Assembly: GCA_947568835.1 (NCBI GenBank)
Contig: OX387604.1
Span: 9,269,860-9,333,859, forward strand
Source of the DNA: Protonemura montana
Taxonomy: Eukaryota; Arthropoda; Insecta; Plecoptera; Nemouridae
Length of the DNA: 64,000 nucleotides
Reading direction: 5' to 3'
Shown: piece by piece, positions 1 to 13,300 of the stretch
Position numbering within the stretch: the stretch's first letter is position 1
Layout: every line of letters starts with the position of its first letter
Position numbers and translations under genes: made by a program
Notes under the pieces: model-generated
What the model saw: the letters and a program-made list of their open reading frames with translations, nothing else
What the model was told of the DNA's origin: nothing
Databases searched by the model: none

Positions 1-957
1 ATATCAACTATACCTGATTAGATACCTAGCAAATGTGGAATCTGGGCATCACAGCTGCGGTTTTGGTATAATGTACTGGTTGACCTTGAGATACATGATT
101 ACTGGGATTGGGAAGGTCGATTTTAATCCAAGATGTCTGACTTCAATTACCTTTTCTCGGTCAGTAGTGAAAGAGTACGAAAAAAACACAAAACTTATCA
201 AACTGGCATGACAATGCACTTATTTCCACTGATGATGATTGGCTGATCCATTAGGAAGGTTTTCGTAACAATAATTTACCAATCTCTAGAAACTCAACAT
301 TTTTTGTTTACAGATGTTTATTGAACAAAATTAATATTTGAATGCTTAATTAAAATGAAAAAGGTACGATACACTTTCAAGGAATTCGTCCTCAAGTTAC
401 ATAGATATTTTGTACGATTTTTTTAAGTGTAAATACAAGATAATTAAGCATTATCGTCAATAAGCTAATTTAATACATTCGTATAAATAATTCTTATCGC
501 ACCCCGAAGCCGCAACTCATTACCATACAAAATTACATGCCTAAATTGCTTTTAACTCTTATTATAACCCACCAATACAATACAGTTCCTCTCGAAAACT
601 TCTGTCATTACTTTAAAATAAATATATCTACTGACCATTATTTAATTTTTCTAGAAAATTTCTTAAAACTCTGTAGAGTTTTTGAAACACCAAATGATAT
701 GGCATTGTCTATTTGAAGCTAATGGCAAGTCTCACGACATAGCGCTTGACCCGTCGTTGACTCTTGCAAAAACTACTGCAGACTTTTCAAGTGTGGTTAG
801 TTGTGTGTAAATAAAAAACCATTAAGATGGTGCTTGCTACTTATGTAGCTGATATAACTGCGCCAACTACCGTAGCTCAATGTTTTCGGTAGCACCGTGC
901 ACTAAGTGGAATTCCGAAGAAAATATTTTACCAGTCCTCTATATCTGCATAAATGCA
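1..957. other. AT-rich intergenic DNA, nothing recognised
   Basis: No coding exon, RNA gene or clear repeat could be supported here. It lies downstream of the ERG gene. Confidence 0.5.
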
Positions 958-1020
958 TCAAACTTCTGAAGCTCTCGGCGTTGAAGGTCTCGTTGCTTTG
1001 GGTGACATTCGCATTGTCTT
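958..1020 (-). CDS. Candidate alternative last exon of ERG
   Basis: After a clear acceptor (gacttacag) this stretch reads 20 codons and a stop in phase 0: KTMRMSPKATRPSTPRASEV. The exon at 2218-2098 ends in phase 0, so it could splice here and skip the 1983-1846 exon. The stretch is markedly less AT-rich than the surrounding DNA, as coding sequence is in this window. It is basic, and the final three residues, SEV, fit the S/T-x-hydrophobic pattern of a class I PDZ ligand. Joining from 1983-1846 through its weak donor would use another frame. No direct family match; speculative. Confidence 0.3.
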   Translation of the reverse strand, partial: KTMRMSPKATRPSTPRASEV

Positions 1021-1845
1021 CTGTAAGTCAAAAGTAAACATTGCGACTTTAGGTTTATGTTGCTGAGAAAAACCGTTAGGAAGCGAATATATTTAAATTC
1101 GAATCACAGTTCAAACCAAAAGCTAAAATTACGATAAGATATTCAGAGATATGCGTATGTTTTATCTTTATTTGTGAAATTATGCATCTAATATCTTTCT
1201 GGCTCAATTTTGCCAATTTTTTTGACACCGACTGTCAAGTACGTCAAATCTCTGATTTTTTTGAAATTTGTATCTCTCATATTTGAGGTAATTATATTTT
1301 TAAATTGAAATTTTCGCAAGCAAAAACATTCTGTGTTACGATGCTATTTAAATTATTGTGACATTTGATTCCATTTCGTTATAATCAGCTAAAGTCACAC
1401 GAAAAAAATTCCGCTTTTTCAAGAAAAACAGTTCAAACCGTTAGTTGCAATAATATTTGCTATGTAGGAGATACATTTCAAATAGTTTCATCAATGAAAA
1501 GTACATTTATCAGCGATAGCTCACTACTGGTTTGATGAAAACAGCACATACTTACTTCTTTAAAGTCGATTGGCTGCGATTGACTTCGATGCGGAATGCG
1601 AGAACTGAAAGAAGGGTATGACGGGCTGTGCTCCGGGGTTACTGTGTGCAGGACGGTATCTGGCCCCGGGCATCGCCGAGGGGAATCACAGCTGTTGGTC
1701 GTATCCGTGGACCGGTGCTCTTCAAAATTTTGTTGTCTGCTGAAAATAAGGAAATGCGATTTACAACTAACGTACTCTGACGTTATAGCCGCGGTTTAGC
1801 AACGTGAAATGCAGTATAGGTTTCGATAAATCTAGAAAATGTTCT

Positions 1846-4320
1846 TCAAACAAGCTTTATTGACTTTATTGTGGAGAAAAGTTGCCACCTGCAATGAGTT
1901 GATGGGCTTTCTTGGGAAATGCTGTAACTTCTTTGAACGCGAGGTTTTTCTCTAGAAGATCTTTCGCAAAAGTCAGATGAGGACTGAAAAAAGAATACGA
2001 AATTCCCTTAATGTTGCAGAGAAAAAATATTTTCTGATCTTCATTTATTTAACAATGTAGAAAAATAAAACATATGCCAAGAAATATGGTGGCTTACCTC
2101 TTTATAATCTTGCATAATTGAGGACCCTGAAGACTCACATTGTCTGTTTTGCTGTTGTAACAATGTAAGAATCAATCGTACATCACTGGCCACTGAGTGT
2201 TCTAATGATTCTAATTGCCTGAAAAAAAAAGTTTTAATTTAATGTTAGTTCGAAAAAGACAAGAGTTTATTTTTGTGTAAAAAAAAAAACGCTGTTTGAA
2301 ACCAAAAAAAGACAGTGTTTTATTTAAATTGACAGCGAATTTAAAATTGTAAAAAACACTGTTTTTTAATTTAATTCGCCACCATTCCAAGATTAAGTTA
2401 AGTTTATAGGTAAACTAATTCTTACTTAGTAAGGAGATCGATTCTCGTATATACATCAAACTCTCTCCTTGAATCGTAAGATTCGAAATGTCTCTCGTCA
2501 CTTCTTGGATATCCGCTCGCTTTTTGTGATTCTTGAGTATCGCTTTGTTTCCGAAATTCTTCAACATTATTTTGGCTTTGGTTCATATCTTGGGAATGTA
2601 TTGGAGGAGAAGGTGTAGTATAGTAACTTGACTCCGTAGCTTGACTAAGCGAAGATATCGGTGGGAGTTTGCTTTGTGTTACTGTAAACGCCGAAACTTG
2701 AGTATCGTCCGTTGAATGTTCGAGGAGGGCTGCACCTCCTTGTGCCCCTTTTGCAGTCAGAATAGCTGCTTGACTAAATGCCCTGCGCCCTTGCTTCGGC
2801 GTTGATGTCTCCGCTGCGCACACTAAAACAATTTCCTCCTGTTATTTTCTTGGTCGCTGAAAATATAGCTTCCAGGCAGAGTTTTCTGGTTCTGTGTTTC
2901 AGACAAAAATCTGTGATCACCGACCGTGTTTATGCGCAAAATTTTTTGCGTATAGATCACAGATATAGAAATGATTTAATAACAATGTAGATTTTTTTAT
3001 TATTTGTTTAGCTTTAATGAGAATTTGTTTATATGGGGTTCATTTAATTAATGAGTCGTGTAAGTTAATTGCTGAAGTATATGTGAAGAAATTTGTTTTC
3101 ATTTTAGGGAAAGCGTTTTTTTTTTTTGTAACTTCTGCATTTAACATGCAGGTAACGGAGAACTGAGGTTTGGTGGTACGTATTTACGGAGTTAATAATG
3201 GAAAGGTTAAATTGTTTCATTCCGATTATTATTTCAGGACCTAAAAATGATTAAGCATTATAACTGCACGCAGCAGGTAACTATGAAGCATACTCTATAG
3301 CTATTAAACGTATATTGATGCGGTATAGCGAAATAAAGAACATCGAGTGCTTTGAACGAACATTTTACGACATCAAAGGAGGTTCCAAGCTTAGATAAGA
3401 AGAGCAATTCTTTCTTACCCGGTTTACCAGTGTAATTGTCGGCCTCAGATATGCCTAGCCTTGGTGGAGGAGATTTTACCAACCGGAGTTCCGTGAAGCT
3501 TCTTTTCAATTGCGAAAGCATGCCTGTGCCATCAAAAACAAAATATCTTCTCCGACACTTCTCAGCTTTGCATTTAAACGGTCACACGATCAACTCATGG
3601 CATTTTTTATTAAACAAAGCGAATTCAACAAATAAAAATGTGTTCCTTAATTCTTTGGACAACATTCATATTTTGAAAAATATTCAGTTCTTTTTTTGCA
3701 ATCGCTATTTTGCAACATGGGATTTATATTTAACATTCATGTGCCGTGAAATGCGTGAATAGTGCCAACACCAGTCACACCAAGAAAAAAAAACGAATAA
3801 ATAACTTCAAATGTTATTGCATGAAATACCAGAGATTGCTTGTAGAGTGCCTGGTTTCCTTTGATTTGCTTCTTCACCAAATTCCAAATTTAATGGCGTC
3901 ATGACCCGCCCGGTCTTCTCAGGAGTAAATTCGACGGCACCAGTTTTACCACTGCAGGAACAAAATTATGATATGACTCAATCAACTATTCTAACGGTAT
4001 TTTTTGTCTTAACACGCTTTTTATCAGATTTCCACTTTCTATATTTAAATGAAAACCCGTGATTCCGACAGCGAATAACTAATAATTTGGTCTTACAAAT
4101 CTGAGCCTTCTTCGCTCGACTCGTGACTGAGGTGGTTTTCCCCAGAAGCCGCATGTTGAGAACCAAGATTAGCATTGTGGAATCTTCTGGTAGGAGTGCG
4201 TCTTCTCGGCGGGTTAAAAGAACACTTTCTCAGCTCCAAATCGCGGTCGTTGGACGTTGACCTTGAAGACAGTGCGACTCGTCTACCAGAAGCTCTAGGG
4301 TCAACCCCTGCCGAATCCTC
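1846..4320 (-). CDS. sei: ERG cytoplasmic C-terminus with coiled-coil assembly region
   Basis: Exons 4320-4097, 3951-3830, 3523-3419, 2822-2426, 2218-2098 and 1983-1846 encode the long intracellular tail. It is rich in Arg, Ser and Pro and low in family signatures until [20 protein letters not shown] and [12 protein letters not shown], which match the heptad-like coiled coil used for tetramer assembly in ERG channels. The exon at 3523 uses the acceptor tttgatggcacag. Phases 2, 1, 1, 2, 0 all match. The last exon reads to a TGA at 1846-1848; AATAAAG motifs lie within its last codons rather than downstream, so the true end may differ (see the alternative exon at 958-1020). Confidence 0.85.
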
Positions 4321-7300
4321 CTGGAAAAATCATCTGATCTTACACTGACCTTGAAATAACAACACCAAAAGCTTCTAGTTTTAAAAATAACCTTCAACTT
4401 ACGTCTCGCAAATTAAACGTTACTTCCAGATTGTTTGTAAACAAGTGGTAAAACTCAGGGTAGAGATTTAATACCTCTAAGAGGTCATCTCTATGTATTT
4501 TATGTAAATCACAGTACGTCAGAGCACGAACGTTGCAAGAGGACTTGCCTATTGTAGGATGAAGGCAAGGATTTTCCCCAAATATATCATCCTTCCCTAA
4601 AAAAACAAAAACAAAAAAATCATAATTAACGAGTATTAATTATATTACTGTAAAATGACACAAGTCACGATATATATCATTTTTTTTTTACCTAATATCG
4701 CCATTACTATATCGTCTTTGAGTATCTCAATTGAGCCGCGAGATATAAAATAGAGCGAGGTAATAACATCCCCCTTGTGCGTAAGCGTGTCTCCTGGGGG
4801 AGCATGGGTAGTTTTGAACTTGAGAGACAGGGCGCGCAAGCACCCAGGTGTTGCGCCATAGAACGCCGAACACGTGCACAGCAAGTTGCGATTCAGGTGC
4901 AAGCAGATGTCAGCTTGGAGACATTCAGGAAACCCCTTCAAGACGCTGTTCATGTCGATTCCATTCGTGTATGTCCAAGCGTGCTGGAAAATAATAATAC
5001 GATTAGTTAAGTATTTCTACTCTCCAGTGGTATGGTCAGAGGGTGGGTAGATAGGTGCGTCGCCTCTTTTATTTTTAGCTCTCAGTACAAGATAAAAACG
5101 AAAGCAGCAGACATATTTGGATATCTGTTTTTTTTTTTGCAAAAATAAAAAAGGCTTAAGAAATAATTGAGTGCCCTTATACTGGGTTTCGATAATGTAA
5201 CTTTTTCGTATGAGGTAACGAACGTTATTTTGTATAATAACTATTATGAATCTTGGAATTTAGCTAGATAACGTTCGAGATCTCTAGCGAAAAAGTTACC
5301 TGATTCCTACCCAGGACCCTTCTGATTTGAAAGAATGGAAATCTGCAGATTTATAAAGCCTTGTTACAGCCCCAAACTTTTTCTCGCATTACCTCTAAAG
5401 AAAATCCGAGCAGTGGTTTAAGCGGATAATCTAAGTTGTCTTACATTCTTGACATTAATTATAGACCTGAGAAAGCTCTAAAGAGTTTTAAATGTTTGCT
5501 TGAACCGCGTAGATTTGCTACAGAAATGTGACTTTGATTCAAATTTTTCATAATTTCAAATTTCAAAAACCCTCTAGATTTTTCGGTGTTTTTGTCAAAT
5601 CTAGACACGCGACCTCTCATAACACATGAAATAACATATTTTGTACTGTATGGTTAACCGAGATGGATAAAAAAAGGTATTGCTTTAAGAAATAAAAAAT
5701 CTTCCCCAATATACTTTACACTCTCTCTCTGTACCCCCAAGCCTAAAATCCTGTTTACGTCACTGCTTCGCTAGAGTTTTTTTTGTTGGAAAGCTGGAAA
5801 TTAGAATGGGAGGGGAAAGGAAACAAGCGTCCGTGTGGAGTTCAGAACATTTCATGGTGTTTGTTTGGAGCGGTGGTGGGAAATTATAAGAAACCACAAC
5901 CAGGATAGCCGAGGGGCTGGATCGAACCTTTGACTCCCGAATGCAATGAAAACCACCGTGATAGTAAATTCCTTCCACGGAACGTCGACTTAAACCACCT
6001 CCTGAGTGTGGATGCCATATGGACAGGTAATTTCGTATGGCGTAACTTACCTGAAAATATTCTTCCAGTCTTTGCCTCAACGGATTTGGAATTTGATGAA
6101 AGCGTATGAATTCGCGAACGCGAAGCATTTGGGTGTGATACCTCGCTGTTCCTGAATAAAGTCTCTGGATTATAGCTGATACGTTGCCGAAGATGCTGGC
6201 ATACATTAAAGCTGAAACAGACGTTTCATGAGATACCATACATCTAACATGCCAATCCCAAGTAATTGATCGTCTTGATTTTCGATACTTACAGCCGACC
6301 AACATAACACAGATTGTAAATATTTTTTCAGCGTCTGTATTTGGTGCAACATTTCCAAACCCGACTGATGTGAGGCTACTAAATGTGAAATAAAGTGCCG
6401 TCACGTAGCGACTTTTAATTGATGGCCCCCCGGTGTTGTTTGGGTGGTAAAACTGGTGTGTGTCGTTGGCTAAGAAATCAAGCCAACCAACTTTGCTCTG
6501 GGGTCTTTGAGCATTTCCAATCGCATACCTTGAAGCAAGTACAGTGACTTATTTAATAGAAGTTGTATACAATGGTTTCTTACAAAAGAGGTCTTAAAAA
6601 GTTATTTTTTAACGAGACGTTTTAACAAAAATTGTGTGTTATTACCATATGCATGCCAACCAGTGGGCTATCAATGCAAACGAAGCCATCAGAAGCAGAA
6701 GTACAGCTGCCCCATACTCGGAATATCTGTCGATTTTTCTTGCAACCCTTACAAGCCTTAGCAGTCTAGCGGTTTTAAGTAGACCCATAAGAGTTGTCGT
6801 CTGAATTCAAAAGAAAGTACATTCTTTGCGTTATGCATATAAATTTTACAGAGTACAATTAAAAAAGAAATGTATTTAAAGAAAATATTTGTGAAGGTTA
6901 TTAGCCACGGAAGGTATATGTATTCGTTGTTAGAATATATTTCGGGTGGGAACATATGCTGTTCTATTTATAGACATTGACACACAACATTGTTGCATAG
7001 AACAAACCTAAACATCAAATTTGGCATATTTTTCAGCTCACATGCATCAAAAAGAGATTGCACTTGCACTTGCACTTGCATGACTTTTTGCCTATGTCTT
7101 CTGAAAGGTGACTGATGTTACTAGTTAGTCACATTTCAATAAATTGAAACTTAAAATAATAATATAAAATTAAACGAACCTCATCCGCATCCAAGCCCAA
7201 CTGGAAAATAAACATATACTCCTAGAGTAACTAACAATATCTATTTGACTATAATATTATATTTTTTGTATTGCAATTGCTATAGTTTTATAAATAAATG

Positions 7301-10300
7301 TTTTCTAATCAAACAATCAGGCAATCTATGAATTTGTATTGACTATTGTGCTGCTTGCAATATTACAAAGCTCCATTAATTATCTAGGTTTTTATAACAT
7401 CAACTACCTTTTTCCAACTATACACTCTGTGCATTATTAATTTATTATATTTGTAAAACAGAATACATTGAAGGTGCCTGAGAATCTCTATTAGCATTGT
7501 TATTAATGGAACACAGAATTCATGTTAGCGATTGTCTGACCTCTTTCGGTTAGAGTTTTTATCTTAAATTGCCTCTATTAACTAACCAAGCTAAAGTTTT
7601 TTAATTTTGATTTTATTGATAGATACCTCATTTGCGTCCGGCCCAAAAAGTAGCAAGTCAAAGGGTATTGCTGCGACGAGGTCTATAAGGAACCATCCTC
7701 GCAGGTAGTGAACGGCAATCTTTCCAGGATGAGACACGACTTCGTCGTTTGAATTCACGTACGTGGTACGAAAATTTATAAGAATGTCCACAATGAAGGT
7801 AACATCAACTTAAAAAAAAAATAATGAAAATCAGAAAATGATTGATGAGGTAATCTCATTGAGTTGTTTGTGATTATTTTTTCAAGTGATTATTGCTATT
7901 TTCTTATGAATACAATAATGCATCAGATGAACTAAGCACTCAATTATGGTGTTTACTGCATCGACTAAGTTTTAAAAACATTAATTAATTAAATCTGCTA
8001 GCTTCATCTAGGTAATTAAAAAAATAACTATAACTTTTATAATTAGATTCTAATTACTAATAACTAGAAATTACTAACCATTTACAATCAAATTTCATGA
8101 AGATAGACATTATATAACTTACCTATAAGGTCAATGATAACAATTGGATCATCTCCGTACTTCTTATTTTTTCTTGAGTTAAGATTGGGTTCATTGAGAA
8201 GAAAAGCAGCTACGTAAGGAGTAAATATGGCTGTGTACATGACGAGAAGCAATATGATCCAATCCCACACAGCTTTAAATGGACTATAGTGTAGAATAGT
8301 CCATCTGTGTATTCTAGGAGACTGCAGTTTGTATTCAGGTAAAACATCGGCTCCTAAGGACAATACCTGAAAAATAATTAAATTGCGTTATAAAAAAACC
8401 TACCAATTTGGTCGCCCTCATTAAATAAAAGTATCAAGTGGGTGATTGAATTGCAGCATTTCATGGGATATTTAGAAATAAATATTTCTTACGGATACAG
8501 TAAAATTAAAATAAACACAAGCTTAACAACAAAATGACAACAAAAAAAATCAACATTTTTAGCTTAGTGATTAAATTGTCTATATTGTCAGTATTGATTA
8601 ATAATATGGCCTATTTGTTTATCTTTTCTATTCTACAGGCTTGGATTGAAAACATGCGGAGGAGCATAGGAAGTATTTTTTAATAGAACGGTACTTGACA
8701 GGCAAACGTTTATAGCATGCAATAAGAATAGTTTCCATATTTATTTGTCTTAGAGCTTAAAAACTCGATATCCTTCCTAGCTGTTGAGCGAGCTCTATGG
8801 TATTGTGTATAAAGCAAACTGCTTCTTTGTTTTAAATAATGCAATTTCAGACACGGCAAATGAAACTGCCCACTCATTTTATCGATGTGCTTTGTTTTAT
8901 AAGTTTAACCGAGTGCGTTGTGCTCGATGCATGTGTTACCTCTTGCACTGCAATGCACTGCAATACACTGCAATGCACTCTGGGTCATACTGCACTTGAA
9001 AGTACCCTGCATGTGGAAAGTTAGAAAAATCGAACTAGGAAAAAGTTGGTGGCGATTGAAGTGTTTATGAATATGTCGATGTAACTCGTATAGACGTGGA
9101 CATAGATTCACAACGTATTAGATATCTTATGTAGTTATGCAACCATGACATATTTTTATATTTTGTCTTCTTTTAATTGATGGATAGAGATTCAAATAAA
9201 GAGAACGTTGAAAAAAATTATTTTCTAATGGGTTTTTGAATGCTAAGTAAAAACAACAACAAATTTTCCTGAAGTTTCGTAACTTGTGCCTGTTACTTCA
9301 TCAAGGGTGATATCAGTTGACAGTAGTTGATAGCTATCCCCCTTGATGAAGTAACAGACATAAGTTACGAAACATGAGGAAAATATGTTATTTTTACCTA
9401 GCATTCAAAACCCAGTCGTAAATAACTGTTTTTTTTTCGAAACTAGTGATAAGGTTACATAAAGTAGACACGAGTCTAAAAACCATCATTAAGAAAACAT
9501 TGGCCGCATTTAAATCTAAATCGCTATTATGTAAGACAGAGAACTTCCTTTGTCGCTTTTAATATTGTTGCTATTATTGTTATAACTCTAAAATAATTCG
9601 GTATAAATATTGTGCTATAAAATGGGTAACCTCCTGTAATTGAAGATTTTGCTTGAGTGTACCTGCAAATTGGCACACCCTATGTAACGCATGCTAATGA
9701 CCGTGTTTTTAATAAATAATACCGTGTGTGCTGCGATGTGTGTGCGATTATTTGGCTTGCGAGTGATATTATATTTAAATTGTCGCGTAACACCACTGTC
9801 ACATCGTCAATGTAGTTGTTATACCTTTTCTGCTCGGATGGTTTGTTCCAAAAGTCTTTCATCTTCTCCCAACCATGACTCCCCGCCACGGACTTTATAA
9901 TCGCCCATCTCCATTTTATTGCAGCTGCCATCCATATTGTTTAAATCATCGAGCAAATTATTGATGACTCGAATTTCTTTTCTGTTCAATTGAGGGGCGG
10001 GAGGGGTATTATTTGTGCCCCCCTGCCCACCCGTAACCTGTGAATGCGGAGCCGTTGTGTCTAAATGGCAATCACCGATTACACTGAAATCTGCAGCAGA
10101 TCCGTTACAGATATTATTTTGTGTCATTGCCATTCACGCCATTCAAACAAATAAAGTTGCTTGGTGCAGAATATTACGCAACGAACAATGAAAGAAAATG
10201 TTCGATTGTAGAAAACTTGAAAAGCGTCACATGTGCCAAGCCCGCCGAGCGAAACCGTTTGAAAAACTGCCGCAAACGCATGGACAAAACGTCAGCTTTC

Positions 10301-13300
10301 GAACTACAAAAAGTGTCACTTACAAAAACACGTGATACGATTTAAAAAAGCACACGCAATTGTTTAAGATTTTGATGGTAAAGAAAGCGAGTGTAAATAT
10401 TGATGATATCGATGGTAAACAAGAGCGCATATTTCGAGGACTGCGCCAAAAGAGCATGCAGACTGCAGTGCGAAGCTGGTGAAACAGCTAGTGCTGATAT
10501 ACGCCCACCGAATGGGCTGGCTGCGTGCAAATGAGAAGTTGGTCCAAAATGGTACGCTATTGATCGGTTTCCCAATGGTTCCCCCGCACGGCATGGCTCT
10601 AGTGGGTTTCTGAGAGCGTACAGACCCCGGGACAGGCGCTGACAGCAGAGTTGCTACTGTCTACTGGCGCCAGCTGGCAGTCAGCTGATGCTACGGGGTT
10701 GTTAGAATGTGTGCTAACTGTTCTCCGCTAGAATATTCGGTGGTTCACCGGTTCACTGGATCAGTGGTACAGGGGTTCGTCTTCAACGATTAGGTCTGCT
10801 ACTGAACCCGGAAATGTGGGGATATAGTAGCTTCATAGAACACCCGGATTGTGCCAGTTATGTTGCCGCGCGATAAATTAATGGGGAAATAACACGGTTT
10901 AATGACTATATGTATGCTGGTGAATCTTCCTATTTAACTTTATATTTACATGAAAGTAGCCTGTTTAAGTCCTTCTTGTCGTCGGTCCTTCTTTACTAAA
11001 ATACACACCCACCCTTCTAATAACTCTGCGTCTTTCTCTTATGCAAAATAAACAGAAATTTAATAACTTGTACGAAAATAACTCACACTAAAAAATGTAT
11101 TACAAACAAAGCAACTGCTACTGTCCTAACAAGATTTTGGAGATCGCCCAAGTAGAATAGCACAAATAGTAGTCTACGAAATTTCACAGGAAATGTTGGA
11201 ACCTAATTAATGGAGCAACAATCAACATGCACTCTTCATTAAAACTGCCACCTCAACAAAAACTACTAGAGAAGTTCACAGCACTTGAAGCAGTACCTAT
11301 GGAAATCATGCAGTTATTGTTGAAAATAGAAATATATAAGCAAACGTTTAACACTATTGAACATTATTGGAACTCAATGTTCGTCAAGTTGTCAGGGTAA
11401 ACTCAATTACTCCCTTGCGACTAACTATATGAAACGTGCTCTACAAATGGTAGACTAATTCAAATTGACTGGCGTTGTTGCTGACTTACTTGAGTTACTT
11501 TCTCGCCCATGTTGGGAGTATGTAACGCACCTTGGAAAAATTTAGCTGAGCCATTGTCTTGTATTGAGCACTGAAACGAAAAACAAATATATAAAAGGAC
11601 ATTACAAGCTTTTTGTATTGTTTTGTTTTACTAAATTGTTCGGCTGATGCAGAACAAGTACCTATTATATTCCCATTTCAGTCAGTCGTGTAAAATCGAT
11701 GATAATCAACTTTATTTTCATTGGGAGCACTGTGAAATATGTCGTTCATCTGACAATGACAACGGTGCTCGCAAAAATAATTTGAACTTTAATTTAATCA
11801 ACAACTACAGCAGCCACAACACGTACCTTATTACGTAGGCTGTCCGACGGGACATTGCTAAGCGTTGGAGACTTACGACTTCCCCTTTCCCATCGCCCGA
11901 GGTCCGAGTCGGACGAGGCGTTTGGAATTGGTTTAGAAACATTTCGTACCGCTAAAACCAGAATGCGAAACGGGATTAAATTCCGATTGTTCAGTACCTA
12001 CAACTTCAAATTTTTAGTTACTGTAAAATAAAAAGTCAGATTTTATATTTTTTTGATATAACCTGGGATAACTTGTCCCTTTAAGATCTTGACCACGGGT
12101 ACAATAAACCTCTTTTAATAATTGGTCAAACTCATTTTTCGAAAGTTGATCCTTATATAACTCAGCCTTACTCCAGTCGTAGTAACCACACCGATTAAAG
12201 CATTTTTTGCGATATGATGTTACACTAATGATCTTCGACTGACTTACATATGGCTACTGCTAGACTCCTAGCACCTGGTAATTGATTCACACTCGGCGAA
12301 GAACGGTCAGGGGAATGGCAAGGCCGAGAGATCGAATCTAATGATGTACCATGTGGCATTTGGCTTGACAGTTGGCTACCATCACCAAAGGGCTCCCACA
12401 AACAACTTCTCTGTGACGTCTGTAAAATACACCACAAATTCTTAAATTACGCTGTACCTACTTTGCAATTTGTAATTTTAGGGATCCGATATTGCAATAC
12501 TAGTGGAATGTAACAACCTCATCTCCCAAGCAATTAAACGACTGCATTATTATATTTTGAAGAGAATTATTATTAAACATTCAAAATGATAGCATTATAT
12601 TTATCATACCATTTGTTGGGAACATTAAAATTAATTCTGTTTTTGTTAGTTGCTGGACGAGGAGGAGAAGAGGGTAATTTTTCACAAGAAGTACACTTGC
12701 CGCTTCTGGAGACGCTATTGGGGCAGCAGGAGTGACTCTAAAGTCCGGACTGGCTGGGGAGTAATGCAGGTCCTCGTACGCTCCACTCAATGAATGAACG
12801 CCTGCACCTCCTACTGCTCCACAACTGGCCCCATCGATAGACGCATGTGGTGGCAACCTGCGCATGGAAATGCCAAATCCTTAACTGTAGCCGCGACAGA
12901 AAAAGGTTCCTAGGAACGGTTATTATTGTATCCGGTTCCTGCTGGGGTATGCATCTACTTGGAGGTCGCTTGTGTATATATTTTGAATGATTTGTCCCAT
13001 ACAAATTCCCATTAATAACCAAACGAAATGACAATGTTAAATCGGGACTTTTTTTCGAACATGTATTAAAAGTTTCCCTCCAGAATCCTTTACTGTGGAC
13101 TTCGGTATCCCAGACGGAAACACTGCTTGCAAGAAAGTCTTATTCTGGGACCACTGCTGTCAAGAAAGTCTCGAAGTTAATCAACACTGCGCTGGGCCAG
13201 TTCTGTTCGGTAGAGAGGTTAGAGACAGCAACTTTATTCGCCTTGCTTATCAACTTCTCGACCGCATGGATTTGTGGAGGCATTCTGTTGTTCGCCCTGG

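Noticed and set aside
5760-6404. 214-codon minus-strand frame containing ERG pore and C-linker pieces
   Set aside because: It is two genuine exons joined through the intron by chance and then an intron tail; the true boundaries are 6528-6293 and 6211-6051.
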